From assembly GCF_021654575.1 (NCBI RefSeq), contig NZ_AP024488.1:1674001-1738000 (forward strand): DNA of 64,000 nt, written 5' to 3'. Below are positions 34,703 through 44,103 of this stretch, piece after piece. The position numbers and the translations under genes are program-made. Under the pieces are notes generated by a model that was not told the DNA's origin, did not search any database, and saw nothing but the letters and a program-made list of their open reading frames with translations. How positions within the stretch are numbered: position 1 is the first letter of the stretch; the number at the start of each line of letters is the position of its first letter. This DNA is from Desulfoluna limicola (lineage in GTDB: Bacteria; Desulfobacterota; Desulfobacteria; Desulfobacterales; Desulfolunaceae).

Positions 34703-34925
34703 AGAGGCAGTGGCCCAGCTGGAGGCCATTGTTGAGGAGCTCGAATCAGGCAACCTGCCTCTGGACAAAGCCATGAAGCGCTTTGAGGAGGGGGTGAAGC
34801 TGTCAAAAGCCTGCTCTGATACCTTGGACGATGTGGAGACCAAGGTACGTATTCTTACGGGTGAAACCGACGAAGGTATTACCGATGCCCCGTTTGAGCC
34901 TTTGGACCCGCGAGGAGGCGAATGA
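34683..34925 (+). CDS. xseB: Exodeoxyribonuclease VII small subunit
   Basis: 80 residues. FEEAVAQLEAIVEELESGNL followed by ALxxFEEG-type helix (MKRFEEGVKLSKAC) is the XseB signature. Start ATG 34683, after AAAGGAAAG. The stop overlaps the ispA start as ATGA. Binds XseA as helical hairpins. Confidence 0.95.
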   Translation: MAKKRFEEAVAQLEAIVEELESGNLPLDKAMKRFEEGVKLSKACSDTLDDVETKVRILTGETDEGITDAPFEPLDPRGGE

Positions 34926-35815
34926 GCGCGTTTAACCTGAAAGGATACCTTGAAGAGCGACGGCTGATTGTGGAGCGATCTCTTAAAGAACACTTAGGGG
35001 CAAGCACCCCCCCAGTTCAGGGCCGCGTGGGCAAGGCCATGGAGTACTCCCTCATGGCCGGTGGCAAACGGCTTCGGCCGGTCCTTTGCATGGCTGCCTG
35101 TGAGTCTGTCGGCGGTGATTCCGGAACAGCCTTAAAAACGGCCTCGGCTCTTGAGATGATTCATACCTACTCTCTGATTCATGACGACCTACCCGCCATG
35201 GACAACGATGACCTCAGGCGGGGACGCCCCACCTGCCACAAGGCCTTCGATGAGGCAACGGCCATCCTGGCAGGCGATGCCCTGGTGACGTCGGCTTTTC
35301 ATCTTCTGGCCATGGACCGCACCCTTCCGGGTGAGGTTGCCCTTGAGGTCATTCGCATCATCGCAGAAGCTTCAGGCGCTTTTGGGATGATCGAAGGCCA
35401 GATGCGTGATATTGAAGCAGAGGGAACCCCCTTGGATCTTGAGGCCCTGAAGGAGCTTCACGGCCTCAAAACCGGTGCCCTCATCCGAGCCTCCGTTGAA
35501 GCCGGAGCCGTGATGGGCGGAGCCACCAGCGGGGAGCGGGACGCCTTGAAACGATACGCTGACAAGATCGGTCTCGCCTTTCAGGTGACCGATGACATCC
35601 TCAATGTGGAAGGTGACCCGCAGCTTATGGGCAAGGGCGTGGGCACCGATGCCCAGCTCAACAAAGCCACCTACCCTGCTCTTATGGGGTTGGCCGACTC
35701 CAAGGCATACGCCACTTCCCTCGTGGAAGAGGCTGTTTTTGCCTTGTCCGAATTTGAAACAAGGGCTGAGCCCTTGAAAGCGCTGGCGCTGTACATTGTC
35801 CAGCGTCAACGCTGA
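34922..35815 (+). CDS. ispA: Polyprenyl synthetase (farnesyl/geranyl diphosphate synthase)
   Basis: Builds C15 or longer isoprenyl diphosphates from IPP and DMAPP. 297 residues. First aspartate-rich motif DDLPAMDNDD, second DDILNVEGD, and GGKRLRP near the start are intact. Chain length is not certain from sequence, but size and the xseB-ispA-dxs order are those of bacterial IspA. Four-base overlap with xseB. Confidence 0.94.
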   Translation: MSAFNLKGYLEERRLIVERSLKEHLGASTPPVQGRVGKAMEYSLMAGGKRLRPVLCMAACESVGGDSGTALKTASALEMIHTYSLIHDDLPAMDNDDLRRGRPTCHKAFDEATAILAGDALVTSAFHLLAMDRTLPGEVALEVIRIIAEASGAFGMIEGQMRDIEAEGTPLDLEALKELHGLKTGALIRASVEAGAVMGGATSGERDALKRYADKIGLAFQVTDDILNVEGDPQLMGKGVGTDAQLNKATYPALMGLADSKAYATSLVEEAVFALSEFETRAEPLKALALYIVQRQR

Positions 35816-35887
35816 GCCCCCGAATCGGGGCCTGACACGAACACTATGTCCCTCCACCTTGGGGGGGTAATCATACAGGTGATGGTA

Positions 35888-37798
35888 ATGACGCTTTTAA
35901 AACAGATCGATTCTCCGACAGATCTCAGGAAGCTGGATCGCAACCAGCTCCCTCAACTTGCCCGGGAGATTCGGGAAAATATTGTGGATGTGGTGTCCAA
36001 AAACGGTGGGCACCTGGCCTCCAGCCTGGGTGTGGTGGAGCTGACCATAGCGATTCATTATGTCTTTGATGTCCCGTTTGACAAAGTGATCTGGGATGTG
36101 GGGCACCAGGCGTACGCCCACAAACTTCTCACCGGACGGCGGGACGCCTTTCCCACCCTCAGGACCCGGGGGGGATTATCCGGATTTCCCAAGGTGAGTG
36201 AGAGCCCCTATGACGCCTTTACCACCGGCCACAGCAGCACCTCCGTCTCCGCAGGGTACGGCATCAGCTGTGCCCGGGAGATAAAAGGTGAAGACGGGAA
36301 AATCATCTCTGTTATCGGCGACGGCAGCCTTACGGGTGGCATTGCCTATGAAGGCCTCAATCAGTCCGGCCCCTCCAACCGGAATCACCTGGTGATCTTA
36401 AACGACAACGAGATGTCCATCGCAAAAAACGTGGGGGCCCTATCCTCGTTCTTAAGCCGCACCTTTTCTGCCAAGTACCTTCAGGATCTGAAAGGGGAGT
36501 TTAAAAAGGTTGTCAAGGCCCTCCCGAAGGTGGGGGACGACATTTATCAGTTTGCCAAAAAGACCGAAGAGTCCTTCAAGGCCTTCGTCACCCCCGGGAT
36601 GCTCTTTGAAGCCTTTAAATTCGAATACTTTGGCCCCATCGACGGGCACAACCTGGAACACCTCATCGACATTCTTGAGAACATCAAAAAACTGAACAAG
36701 CCCGTCCTGCTTCATGTGATGAGCAAGAAGGGCAAGGGCTACGCCCCGGCCGAGGCCAACCCTGTCTATTTTCATGGCGTTAGTGCCTTTGAAAAAAAGA
36801 CGGGAGCCAGCATGAAAGCCAGGGCAAAGACCCCCAGCTATACCGATGTGTTCGGTCAATCGATGGTCGAGTTTGCCAAAACCGATAAGCGCATTGTGGC
36901 AGTAACGGCAGCCATGCCCGAAGGGACTGGGCTCTCGGAGTTTTCCAATACGTTCCCCGATCGTTTTTTTGATGTGGGCATTGCCGAACAGCATGGGGTG
37001 ACCTTTGCCGCCGGCATGGCCACCGAAGGCTTAAAGCCGGTGGTGGCCATCTACTCCACCTTTCTCCAACGGGCATACGACCAGATCCTCCATGATGTCT
37101 GCCTTGACAGGCACCCGGTCATCTTTGCCGTGGACCGTGGTGGCATCGTGGGTGAAGACGGCCCCACACACCATGGGCTCTTTGACCTCTCGTACTTAAG
37201 GCCCCTGCCCAACATGGTGATTATGGCGCCGGCCGATGAAAATGAATTGCGCCGCATGATGAAGACGGCCCTGGACCACGATGGCCCCATCGCCATTCGC
37301 TACCCGCGTGGCGCCGGTGAAGGGGTGGCTGTGGATAAAAACGCCGCATCCCTTCCTGTCGGCCGAGGGGAGCTGGTCAGGGAAGGCAGTGATGTTCTCC
37401 TGCTTTCCATCGGTACCACCCTTTCCAAGTGCCTGGAAGCGGCTGAGCGCCTTTCAGCGCAGGGGATTGAAGCAGCCGTCATCAATGCCCGATTTGTCAA
37501 GCCGCTGGACCGGGACCTTATCGTCTCCTGGGCAGAAAAAACTGGCCACGTTGTCACCGTTGAGGAACACATGAAGGCCGGTGGTTTCGGCAGCGCCATT
37601 CTTGAACTTCTTGCCAGCGAGGGCCTCTGCAACATCTCCACCGCCCTTGTCGGGGTAGAGGATCACTTTGTGGAGCATGGATCAAGGGATGAGTTGTGCA
37701 AACTTCAGGGAATTTCAACCGAGGGAGTCATAAAAACAACACGCCGATTGCTCGGGCAAACGAACAATGTCACCACTCTGGCCCAAGACGGCCGGTAA
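35888..37798 (+). CDS. dxs: 1-deoxy-D-xylulose-5-phosphate synthase
   Basis: First enzyme of the MEP isoprenoid pathway. It condenses pyruvate and glyceraldehyde-3-phosphate on thiamine diphosphate. With ATG 35888 the product has 636 residues. ASSLGVVELTIAIHYVF, GHQAYAHKLLTGR, the ThDP motif GDGSLTGG...NDNEMSI, DRGGIVGEDGPTHHG and EEHMKAGGFGSA are intact. I prefer ATG 35888 because AGGTGA precedes it; earlier starts (35846, 35882) would add residues not usual for Dxs. It supplies precursors to the ispA product just upstream. Confidence 0.95.
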   Translation: MTLLKQIDSPTDLRKLDRNQLPQLAREIRENIVDVVSKNGGHLASSLGVVELTIAIHYVFDVPFDKVIWDVGHQAYAHKLLTGRRDAFPTLRTRGGLSGFPKVSESPYDAFTTGHSSTSVSAGYGISCAREIKGEDGKIISVIGDGSLTGGIAYEGLNQSGPSNRNHLVILNDNEMSIAKNVGALSSFLSRTFSAKYLQDLKGEFKKVVKALPKVGDDIYQFAKKTEESFKAFVTPGMLFEAFKFEYFGPIDGHNLEHLIDILENIKKLNKPVLLHVMSKKGKGYAPAEANPVYFHGVSAFEKKTGASMKARAKTPSYTDVFGQSMVEFAKTDKRIVAVTAAMPEGTGLSEFSNTFPDRFFDVGIAEQHGVTFAAGMATEGLKPVVAIYSTFLQRAYDQILHDVCLDRHPVIFAVDRGGIVGEDGPTHHGLFDLSYLRPLPNMVIMAPADENELRRMMKTALDHDGPIAIRYPRGAGEGVAVDKNAASLPVGRGELVREGSDVLLLSIGTTLSKCLEAAERLSAQGIEAAVINARFVKPLDRDLIVSWAEKTGHVVTVEEHMKAGGFGSAILELLASEGLCNISTALVGVEDHFVEHGSRDELCKLQGISTEGVIKTTRRLLGQTNNVTTLAQDGR

Positions 37799-37819
37799 CT
37801 GAAAAGGATAAGAATACCT

Positions 37820-38560
37820 TTGAGTCAGGAAGTAAAAACAAGAATTGATCAGCTCCTTGTCGACAAGGGGTTGGTGGAGAGCCGCCAAAGAGCCCAGGCA
37901 TTGATCCTGGCGGGCAAAGTGCAGGTAAACCGTGTACCTGTCACCAAGGCTGGAACGCGTGTTCTGTCAACCGCGGATATTCATGTCAAAGAGGATGAGA
38001 TTCCTTATGTCAGCCGTGGAGCGTTGAAACTTGAAGAGGCCTTGAAAACCCTTGATATAGATATAACGCATGATGTATGTCTGGACATCGGGGCCTCCAC
38101 GGGCGGTTTTACTGATTGTCTGCTTCGACACGGGGCAGCAAAAGTATACGCAGTGGATGTGGGGTACGGGCAGCTGGCCTGGTCCCTGAGAAGCGACGAC
38201 AGGGTCGTGGTGCTGGAACGGACCAACATCCGCTACCTCACCGAAGAGCAGGTTCCGGAGCATGTGGATGTCGTCACCATCGACACCTCTTTTATCTCAT
38301 TGAAACTTGTTGTGCCGGCGGCCCTTAAGTTCCTGAAAAAAGGGGGCCGTATCCTCGCACTGATCAAGCCTCAATTCGAGGTAGGAAAAGGAAAGGTGGG
38401 CAAAGGCGGCGTCGTGAAAGATCCGGCTCTCCACACGGAAGTCATTGAGACCCTCTCTCATTTCTTCCTGGAGTTGGGTTTGGAAAAGGAGGCAGTTATC
38501 ACCTCCCCCATCCTTGGTCCCAAAGGCAATCGGGAATTCATTATCTCTTTGAAATACTGA
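37820..38560 (+). CDS. TlyA-type RNA methyltransferase/hemolysin family protein
   Basis: 246 residues. An S4 RNA-binding domain (about 5-65, RIDQLLVDKGLVESRQRAQ) is joined to an FtsJ-like methyltransferase with the SAM loop DIGASTGGFTDCLL. The order fits TlyA, which methylates ribosomal RNA 2'-O-ribose. TTG 37820 is the only start that keeps the S4 domain whole, and it follows AAAAGGATAAG. This gene often follows dxs in bacteria, as here. Confidence 0.9.
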   Translation: MSQEVKTRIDQLLVDKGLVESRQRAQALILAGKVQVNRVPVTKAGTRVLSTADIHVKEDEIPYVSRGALKLEEALKTLDIDITHDVCLDIGASTGGFTDCLLRHGAAKVYAVDVGYGQLAWSLRSDDRVVVLERTNIRYLTEEQVPEHVDVVTIDTSFISLKLVVPAALKFLKKGGRILALIKPQFEVGKGKVGKGGVVKDPALHTEVIETLSHFFLELGLEKEAVITSPILGPKGNREFIISLKY

Positions 38561-38783
38561 AGAGGTTGGTATATAAATCAAATTTCGTAATGGTATTTTT
38601 ATAGACAACGTCCGAAAGTGGGTAATCACCCTCCTCAGGCGTTGGCAGGCGCACTCGATTTCACCGGAATGGCAGCACAGATTCAAGGTAAGAAGTCGTA
38701 AGGCAAAACATGCAATTCAGGAGAAGAGACTGTCACATAGATAGGCATAGGCTTGAATCACTACATATTGAGGAGGTTGTTTA

Positions 38784-40841
38784 ATGAAGTTATCTTCTGA
38801 TAAACTGAAAAACGTCGCTCTGGCAGCCCATGGAGGTGCAGGCAAGACATCCCTTGCCGAGGCATTGATTTTCAACTCCGGCGCGACAAACCGACTTGGC
38901 CGTGTGGAAGAAGGCAACTCCGTGATGGATTATACGGAAGAGGAACAGCGGCGAACCGCCTCCCTCAGCAGCGCCTTTTACCAGTACGAGTGGAAAAAGC
39001 ATATTATCAGCCTCATCGATACGCCGGGTGACAAGAACTTCTTCTCAGACACAAAAACCTGCATGCCCGCCGCAGACGCCGCTGTGATCGTCATCGACGC
39101 GTGCTCCGGTGCCGATATCCGCACCGAACAAGCCGCTCTTTTTGCGGGAGATAACAACATCCCTGCTATCGGGTTTATCAACAAAGTTGATCACGAGCGT
39201 GCCAATTTCAGGCAGGCCTTTGACAGTGCCGTTGATACCCTCAAGCCCAAGCCTATACTTATCCAGCTTCCCATTGGAGAAAAAGAGACCTTCAAAGGGG
39301 TGGTGGACTTGATTGCCAACAAAGCCTACAGTTTTACCGATGGCAAGGCTGCGCCCATGGATATTCCTGCCGACATGGCCGATGACGTGGAATCCGAGCG
39401 CGCTGAGCTCATCGAAAACATTGCAGAAGCCGATGATGAACTCCTCGAGCGCTATCTTGAAGGCGACGAGATCAAGGACAGTGAGCTCATCGCCGCCCTG
39501 AGGAACGGGATCAAAGCACGGCAATTCATGCCTGTGCTCTGCGGTTCGGCCACAGCCAACATCGGTGTGACCCTGCTTGCCGACTTTATCGTGGAGGGCC
39601 TTCCCAGTCCCCTTGAACGAGCCCCCTTCCCCGCAGCCGACGGAGGCAGCGTGGCTTTTGATTCAGAGGCGCCTTTTGCGGGCTATGTCTTCAAGACCAT
39701 TGTTGACCCGTATGCGGGCCGTCTCTCCCTGATCAAGATCGTGGCCGGAAAACTCGGCAAGGATGGCAACCTCTACAACACGAACAAAGACAGCAAAGAG
39801 CGCTACTCACAGCTTCTCTACCTTGCCGGTAAAGAGCAGAAGCCCATTGATTATGCCGAGGCCGGGGCCATTGTGGCTGTGGCCAAACTCAAGGAGACCT
39901 TCACCGGAGACACCTTGTGTGACGAGAATAAGAAGGTCACTCTTGCAGGCACGGCCCCCATCGCTCCGGTCATCTCCTTTGCTGTGGAAGCCGCAAAACA
40001 GGGTGACGAAGACAAGGTCTTCTCGTCGTTGACACGGCTTCAGGAGGAGGACCCTTCCCTGGGCCTGGACCGAATTGCCGAAACAAAAGAGATTCTTCTG
40101 AACGGAACCGGCATGGTTCACGTGGAAGCCACCATTGAAAAGCTGAAGCGCAAGTTTAACCTCGAGGTGGTGATCAAGCCCCCAAAGGTTCCCTATCGCG
40201 AAACCGTCCGCAAAAAGGTTCGTGTTCAGGGCAAGCACAAAAAACAGACAGGTGGCCACGGGCAGTACGGAGACTGCTGGATTGTTCTCGAACCCCAGGA
40301 GAGAGGGGCCGGGTTTGAATTTGTCGATGCCATTGTGGGGGGGGTGATTCCGAAAACCTACATCCCCGCTGTGGAAAAAGGGATCATCGAGTCGTCCGGC
40401 AAGGGTGTCCTCGCTGGCTTCCCCTGTGTGGATTTCAGGGTGACCCTGGACTATGGCTCCTTCCATGCCGTGGACTCTTCGGAGATGGCCTTTAAAATGG
40501 CCGGGTCCCTTGCGTTTAAAAAAGCATGTGAAGAGTCCGGCGGGGTGCTTCTCGAGCCTGTCATGAAGGTCTCGGTTGTTGTTCCCGATGATTTTACCGG
40601 TGACATCATGGGCGATCTCAACTCACGCCGGGGTCGCGTTCTTGGAATGGAGAGCGAAGGCAAGTATCAGGTGGTCAACGCCCATGTTCCCATGGCCGAA
40701 ATTCTCACATACGCCCCCGACCTCAACTCCATGACCGGTGGGCGGGGCACTTTTTCCCGGGAATTTTCACACTACGACGAGGTTCCCGGTGACATCTCGA
40801 AAAAAGTGCTTGAAAAGATCCTGGCAGAGAAGGAAGAGTAA
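38784..40841 (+). CDS. Elongation factor G-like translation GTPase (atypical)
   Basis: 685 residues with the five-domain EF-G layout: G domain (P loop AHGGAGKT, NKVD), domain II, and IV-V with GGHGQYGD and the SRRGRVLGME end segment. The switch II motif reads DTPGD where translational GTPases have DTPGH, so the catalytic histidine is replaced by aspartate. Switch I lacks the RGITI sequence. These features mark the EF-G-2/EF-G-like branch rather than the main translocase. It stands alone, not in a str operon. A strong GAGGAGG site precedes the ATG. Function may be in ribosome recycling or stress. Confidence 0.88.
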   Translation: MKLSSDKLKNVALAAHGGAGKTSLAEALIFNSGATNRLGRVEEGNSVMDYTEEEQRRTASLSSAFYQYEWKKHIISLIDTPGDKNFFSDTKTCMPAADAAVIVIDACSGADIRTEQAALFAGDNNIPAIGFINKVDHERANFRQAFDSAVDTLKPKPILIQLPIGEKETFKGVVDLIANKAYSFTDGKAAPMDIPADMADDVESERAELIENIAEADDELLERYLEGDEIKDSELIAALRNGIKARQFMPVLCGSATANIGVTLLADFIVEGLPSPLERAPFPAADGGSVAFDSEAPFAGYVFKTIVDPYAGRLSLIKIVAGKLGKDGNLYNTNKDSKERYSQLLYLAGKEQKPIDYAEAGAIVAVAKLKETFTGDTLCDENKKVTLAGTAPIAPVISFAVEAAKQGDEDKVFSSLTRLQEEDPSLGLDRIAETKEILLNGTGMVHVEATIEKLKRKFNLEVVIKPPKVPYRETVRKKVRVQGKHKKQTGGHGQYGDCWIVLEPQERGAGFEFVDAIVGGVIPKTYIPAVEKGIIESSGKGVLAGFPCVDFRVTLDYGSFHAVDSSEMAFKMAGSLAFKKACEESGGVLLEPVMKVSVVVPDDFTGDIMGDLNSRRGRVLGMESEGKYQVVNAHVPMAEILTYAPDLNSMTGGRGTFSREFSHYDEVPGDISKKVLEKILAEKEE

Positions 40842-40867
40842 AAGCCGTCTGAAGACCTCAGGATGAA

Positions 40868-40920
40868 CACAGCAGGGGATACGCATGTTTTTTTCAGTAT
40901 CCCCTGCTGTTTTGTTTTTA
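40868..40920 (+). terminator. Hairpin terminator after the EF-G-like gene
   Basis: ACAGCAGGGGATAC (from 40869) pairs with GTATCCCCTGCTGT (to 40910), followed by TTTTGTTTTT. Confidence 0.88.
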
Positions 40921-40993
40921 TGGCCGAGGCTCGAAAAGGCCCTGGCCTTGGGAGCCGGACATAGATTAACATCATGACCCTTGTGCTGAATAA

Positions 40994-41326
40994 ATGAATT
41001 GGATCAACGACAGCAGTATCTGGCTCTCCGGGCTTGCAAGGCCTCATCTTGCAACCCTATCCGTGGCCATTGTCGCCACCAGCCTGGTGCTTGCCGGGGA
41101 CAGTATCAACCGGTTTTTAAAACGACGTCTGGGGAGAACCCCTCTTGTTTTGAGGATGCTCATCTTTTCGGTTGCCTGCACGGTTGGCTACGGCGCACTG
41201 ACTGTTGTGGCAGTGCCCTTTATCAGACACCAACTGGCGGGTCTGAGCAACAGCCTACTCTCCCCTGTTCTGATGGGCGTGTTTCTTGCCATCGGATGGA
41301 TTGCTGAACGAAAAAAATACATTTGA
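40994..41326 (+). CDS. DUF3392 family small membrane protein
   Basis: 110 residues with three hydrophobic segments (about 15-35, 50-72, 85-103). The ATLSVAIVATSLVLAGDSINRF and final LAIGWIAERKKYI blocks agree with my memory of DUF3392 proteins of proteobacteria. Function unknown. The ribosome site is weak. It precedes the aminotransferase by 50 bases. Confidence 0.75.
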   Translation: MNWINDSSIWLSGLARPHLATLSVAIVATSLVLAGDSINRFLKRRLGRTPLVLRMLIFSVACTVGYGALTVVAVPFIRHQLAGLSNSLLSPVLMGVFLAIGWIAERKKYI

Positions 41327-41375
41327 ATAAAGCCGGGTTACCGGCCCCATGGATTGTTAGAGGAAAAGCGGAAAA

Positions 41376-42677
41376 ATGAGACGAAACATTGTACATGTCG
41401 GTTCGGGGCAACTTACTTACGAAATACGTGAAATTGTGGAGGTGGCCAACGAGCTGGCGGAATTCGGCGTCGAGATCACCTGGGAGAACATCGGGGACCC
41501 CGTGGCCAAGGGAGAGACCATTCCCAGCTGGATCAAGGACATCATTGTGGACCTTGTCACCCACGACGACACCTACGGCTATGTGGCCACACGCGGTGTT
41601 TCCGGAACCCAGCAGTTTCTTGCTGATTGTGTCAACGGACGCGGGGGCACGCAGATCACCAAGGATGACATTGTCTTTTTTAACGGGCTTGGGGATGCCG
41701 TCGCGAAGATTTTCGGTTTTCTCAAGCGGGAAGCCCGGGTCATCGGCCCCTCCCCTGCCTACTCCACCCACTCTTCGGCGGAGGCTGCGCACTCGGGCTA
41801 CAACCACCTCACCTATGAGCTGGACCCCGACAACGGCTGGCTTCCCGACTTAGTCGACATTGAAAACAAGGTAAAATACAACGATGCCATCGCCGGTATC
41901 CTGATCATCAACCCGGACAACCCCACAGGAGCCGTCTACCCCCGGGAAACACTGGAAAAGATCGTGGACATTGCCAGGCGCCACCGTATTTTTGTCATCT
42001 GCGATGAGATTTACTCCCACATCGTCTACGACGATGCATCTACCGTTCACTTGAGTGAGGTGATCGGTGAGGTTCCGGGCATGGCGCTTCGCGGCATCTC
42101 CAAAGAATACCCCTGGCCGGGCGGGCGATGCGGATGGATCGAGGTGTACAACCAGAACAGCTACCCCATGTTCCGGCAGTATATTCAAAGTATTGTCAAC
42201 GCCAAAATGCTCGAGGTCTGCTCCACCAGCCTGCCTCAGCACTCCATTCCCCTTGTCATGGGGCACCCCAACTACACAGGCCACCTCAAGATGCGCCGGG
42301 ACATGTTCAGCAACCGTGCGGACGAAGCCTACGCTGCACTAAAGGGTGTGGATGGCATCTCGGTCGTCAAGCCCAAGGGGGCCTTTTACATGTCCGTGCT
42401 GTTTGATGAGGGGGCCTTGAACAACGATCAGTCCCTCCCCATCGACGACGATCGCATCCGCCGTTATATTGAGGGAAAAGTGGAGGATGTCGAAGTTGAC
42501 AAGCGATTTGTCTACTACCTTCTCGCAGCCACCGGCATCTGCGTGGTCCCCCTGACGGGCTTCTGCTGCTCTCAAAAAGGATTTCGCATCACCCTTTTGG
42601 AAACCGATGACACCAAGCGCCAGTGGACCTTTAAAACGGTAGCCGACAGCATCGACGCCTATCTCGGCTCCAACTGA
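41376..42677 (+). CDS. Pyridoxal-phosphate aminotransferase, class I/II
   Basis: 433 residues, fold type I. NPDNPTGAVYPRE, the ICDEIYSHIVYDD aspartate/tyrosine pair and the PLP lysine in GISKEYPWPGGRCGW are visible. The length and the GGRCGW segment favour an alanine/aspartate-type transaminase over histidinol-phosphate aminotransferase. Substrate not determined by sequence. GAGGAAAAG precedes the ATG. Closed by a terminator at 42711. Confidence 0.88.
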   Translation: MRRNIVHVGSGQLTYEIREIVEVANELAEFGVEITWENIGDPVAKGETIPSWIKDIIVDLVTHDDTYGYVATRGVSGTQQFLADCVNGRGGTQITKDDIVFFNGLGDAVAKIFGFLKREARVIGPSPAYSTHSSAEAAHSGYNHLTYELDPDNGWLPDLVDIENKVKYNDAIAGILIINPDNPTGAVYPRETLEKIVDIARRHRIFVICDEIYSHIVYDDASTVHLSEVIGEVPGMALRGISKEYPWPGGRCGWIEVYNQNSYPMFRQYIQSIVNAKMLEVCSTSLPQHSIPLVMGHPNYTGHLKMRRDMFSNRADEAYAALKGVDGISVVKPKGAFYMSVLFDEGALNNDQSLPIDDDRIRRYIEGKVEDVEVDKRFVYYLLAATGICVVPLTGFCCSQKGFRITLLETDDTKRQWTFKTVADSIDAYLGSN

Positions 42678-42710
42678 TCGGTCTTCCCCGCTCGTTTGCT
42701 TTAAAACGTT

Positions 42711-42759
42711 AAAAGCCCCTCCACCGGACTGATGGTTCCGATGGAGGGGCTTTTTTTTT
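42711..42759 (+). terminator. Hairpin terminator after the aminotransferase
   Basis: AAAAGCCCCTCCA pairs with TGGAGGGGCTTTT around a loop with an inner CGG/CCG pair, followed by a run of T. Confidence 0.9.
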
Positions 42760-42967
42760 ATGGGTGGTCCGCCGTGCTGTTCAATCAACCGGATAAATTT
42801 CCCGCAAAAAGAACAGGGGCCATGCAAAAGCGCTCACCCAAAGCACAAACAAATACAGCTATCATATTGATTGCATTGAGTATTTGTCCGTAACGGTTTT
42901 TTGGCATAAAAATTGATCTATCTCTTCTTCAATTGCAGTTCACTCGCCACCCAGGAGAAGAGAGACC

Positions 42968-43393
42968 ATGAAACCTTTCGTCAAATCAACATGCGCAACC
43001 CTGATGACCGTCTTTTGTATCATGATAACAGGTCCAGTGGCTCATGCGGAGACCTCGTGGAACCAGGAAACAACAGCTCGGGAGCTCTGCTTCCTCTTCA
43101 CTCTCTATCAGGATTGGCAACAGACCCGAACCATCGCCGCCAATCCCGACCGCTTCAGGGAAACCAACCCTGTTTTAGGCAGCCATCCTGGAAAACAGGA
43201 TGTGGACCTTTATTTCGCCGGATGTGCCTTGGGGCATGCCCTCATTGCCTACATGCTTCCGCCGCGCGCATCCAAAATATGGCAAACCACCTGGATCGGC
43301 GTGCAGACCGGAGTCATTGAGGACAACAGTGATAATGGGTTAAGCGATGAGATTGTGATGGAATACCGAATTGAATTTTCAATTCCCTTCTAA
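42968..43393 (+). CDS. Exported hypothetical protein, 141 residues
   Basis: Signal peptide (residues 1-27, ends VAHAET). The mature part holds ETNPVLGSHPGKQDVDLYF, a motif I have seen in small conserved proteins with a YF-ALGHAL helix and a final beta segment. One hydrophobic stretch follows (ALGHALIAYMLP). Two cysteines remain after cleavage. CCAGGAGAAGAG precedes the ATG. No function assigned. Confidence 0.7.
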   Translation: MKPFVKSTCATLMTVFCIMITGPVAHAETSWNQETTARELCFLFTLYQDWQQTRTIAANPDRFRETNPVLGSHPGKQDVDLYFAGCALGHALIAYMLPPRASKIWQTTWIGVQTGVIEDNSDNGLSDEIVMEYRIEFSIPF

Positions 43394-43610
43394 GGACACA
43401 GGTCCTCCTCCTCGGGATTACGTGATCCCCCACTCCCCCTGCATACCCCTTTTGACACTTCCAGGATCAAGCCACACCTCGCCATCCCCCATGCTGACGC
43501 TGACTACCCGACGTCAACGAACCGCTCCGATGCACGAGCCCCCTGTACACTTTCTGCACAAAGGGGGAACACCTCAGTCAGGGCTTGGTTAATGCCTTAT
43601 CAAGGCGTCA
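43394..43610. other. Convergent intergenic region
   Basis: 217 bases between the exported protein gene and the PilZ gene from the other side. No clear hairpin with T tract is visible; small frames here have no ribosome site. Confidence 0.4.
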
Positions 43611-44078
43611 TCAATGAAACTCAATATAAAGCCCCAGCTTACCATAATGCTGGGTGGAGTCGAATGCCATCCCGACCTCCAGGTCACTGATGCTGCGAAT
43701 GACCCCTTGTTTTTCTATGAAGGAGTGATCCCGGTCGTCCAGGTTGAATTCAAGGTCCACCCGCATGCCCACGTCCAGGGGGACAGGGGTGGAGAGATGA
43801 ACCCGAAGGCCGGACTGGGAGATGTCGGTCACCGTCCCTTTCAATTTATAGCCCCGTTCCCGCACTTTGCAGACCACCGGAAGGGAGACATCTTTCCGGG
43901 CAAATTGCCGTCGTTCAAGCTGCACATGAAACGAGTGGCCACAGCTGCACCGACATCGAATTCGAACGCGGCTCTTCACACCGATGAAGGATGAGACGTC
44001 CTCTTCCTTCACCTGTTGACACGAGGGGCAGGTGATAAACGCCAGAAGGTCCTCTTTGACAAGAATGGTTTGGGTCAT
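43611..44078 (-). CDS. Zinc-ribbon PilZ protein 1
   Basis: 155 residues. An N-terminal zinc-ribbon-like part has CPSC (about 17-20) and CRCSCGH (about 42-48). A PilZ domain follows, with the c-di-GMP contacts RQFAR (RxxxR) and DISQSG (DxSxxG). It should bind c-di-GMP and act as an effector. Same length and design as the next gene, so the two are tandem paralogues. Last gene of the minus-strand signalling run. GAGGGGAGAC precedes the ATG. Confidence 0.85.
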   Translation of the reverse strand: MTQTILVKEDLLAFITCPSCQQVKEEDVSSFIGVKSRVRIRCRCSCGHSFHVQLERRQFARKDVSLPVVCKVRERGYKLKGTVTDISQSGLRVHLSTPVPLDVGMRVDLEFNLDDRDHSFIEKQGVIRSISDLEVGMAFDSTQHYGKLGLYIEFH

Positions 44079-44103
44079 CGTCTCCCCTCTTTACAGCCCA
44101 TGG

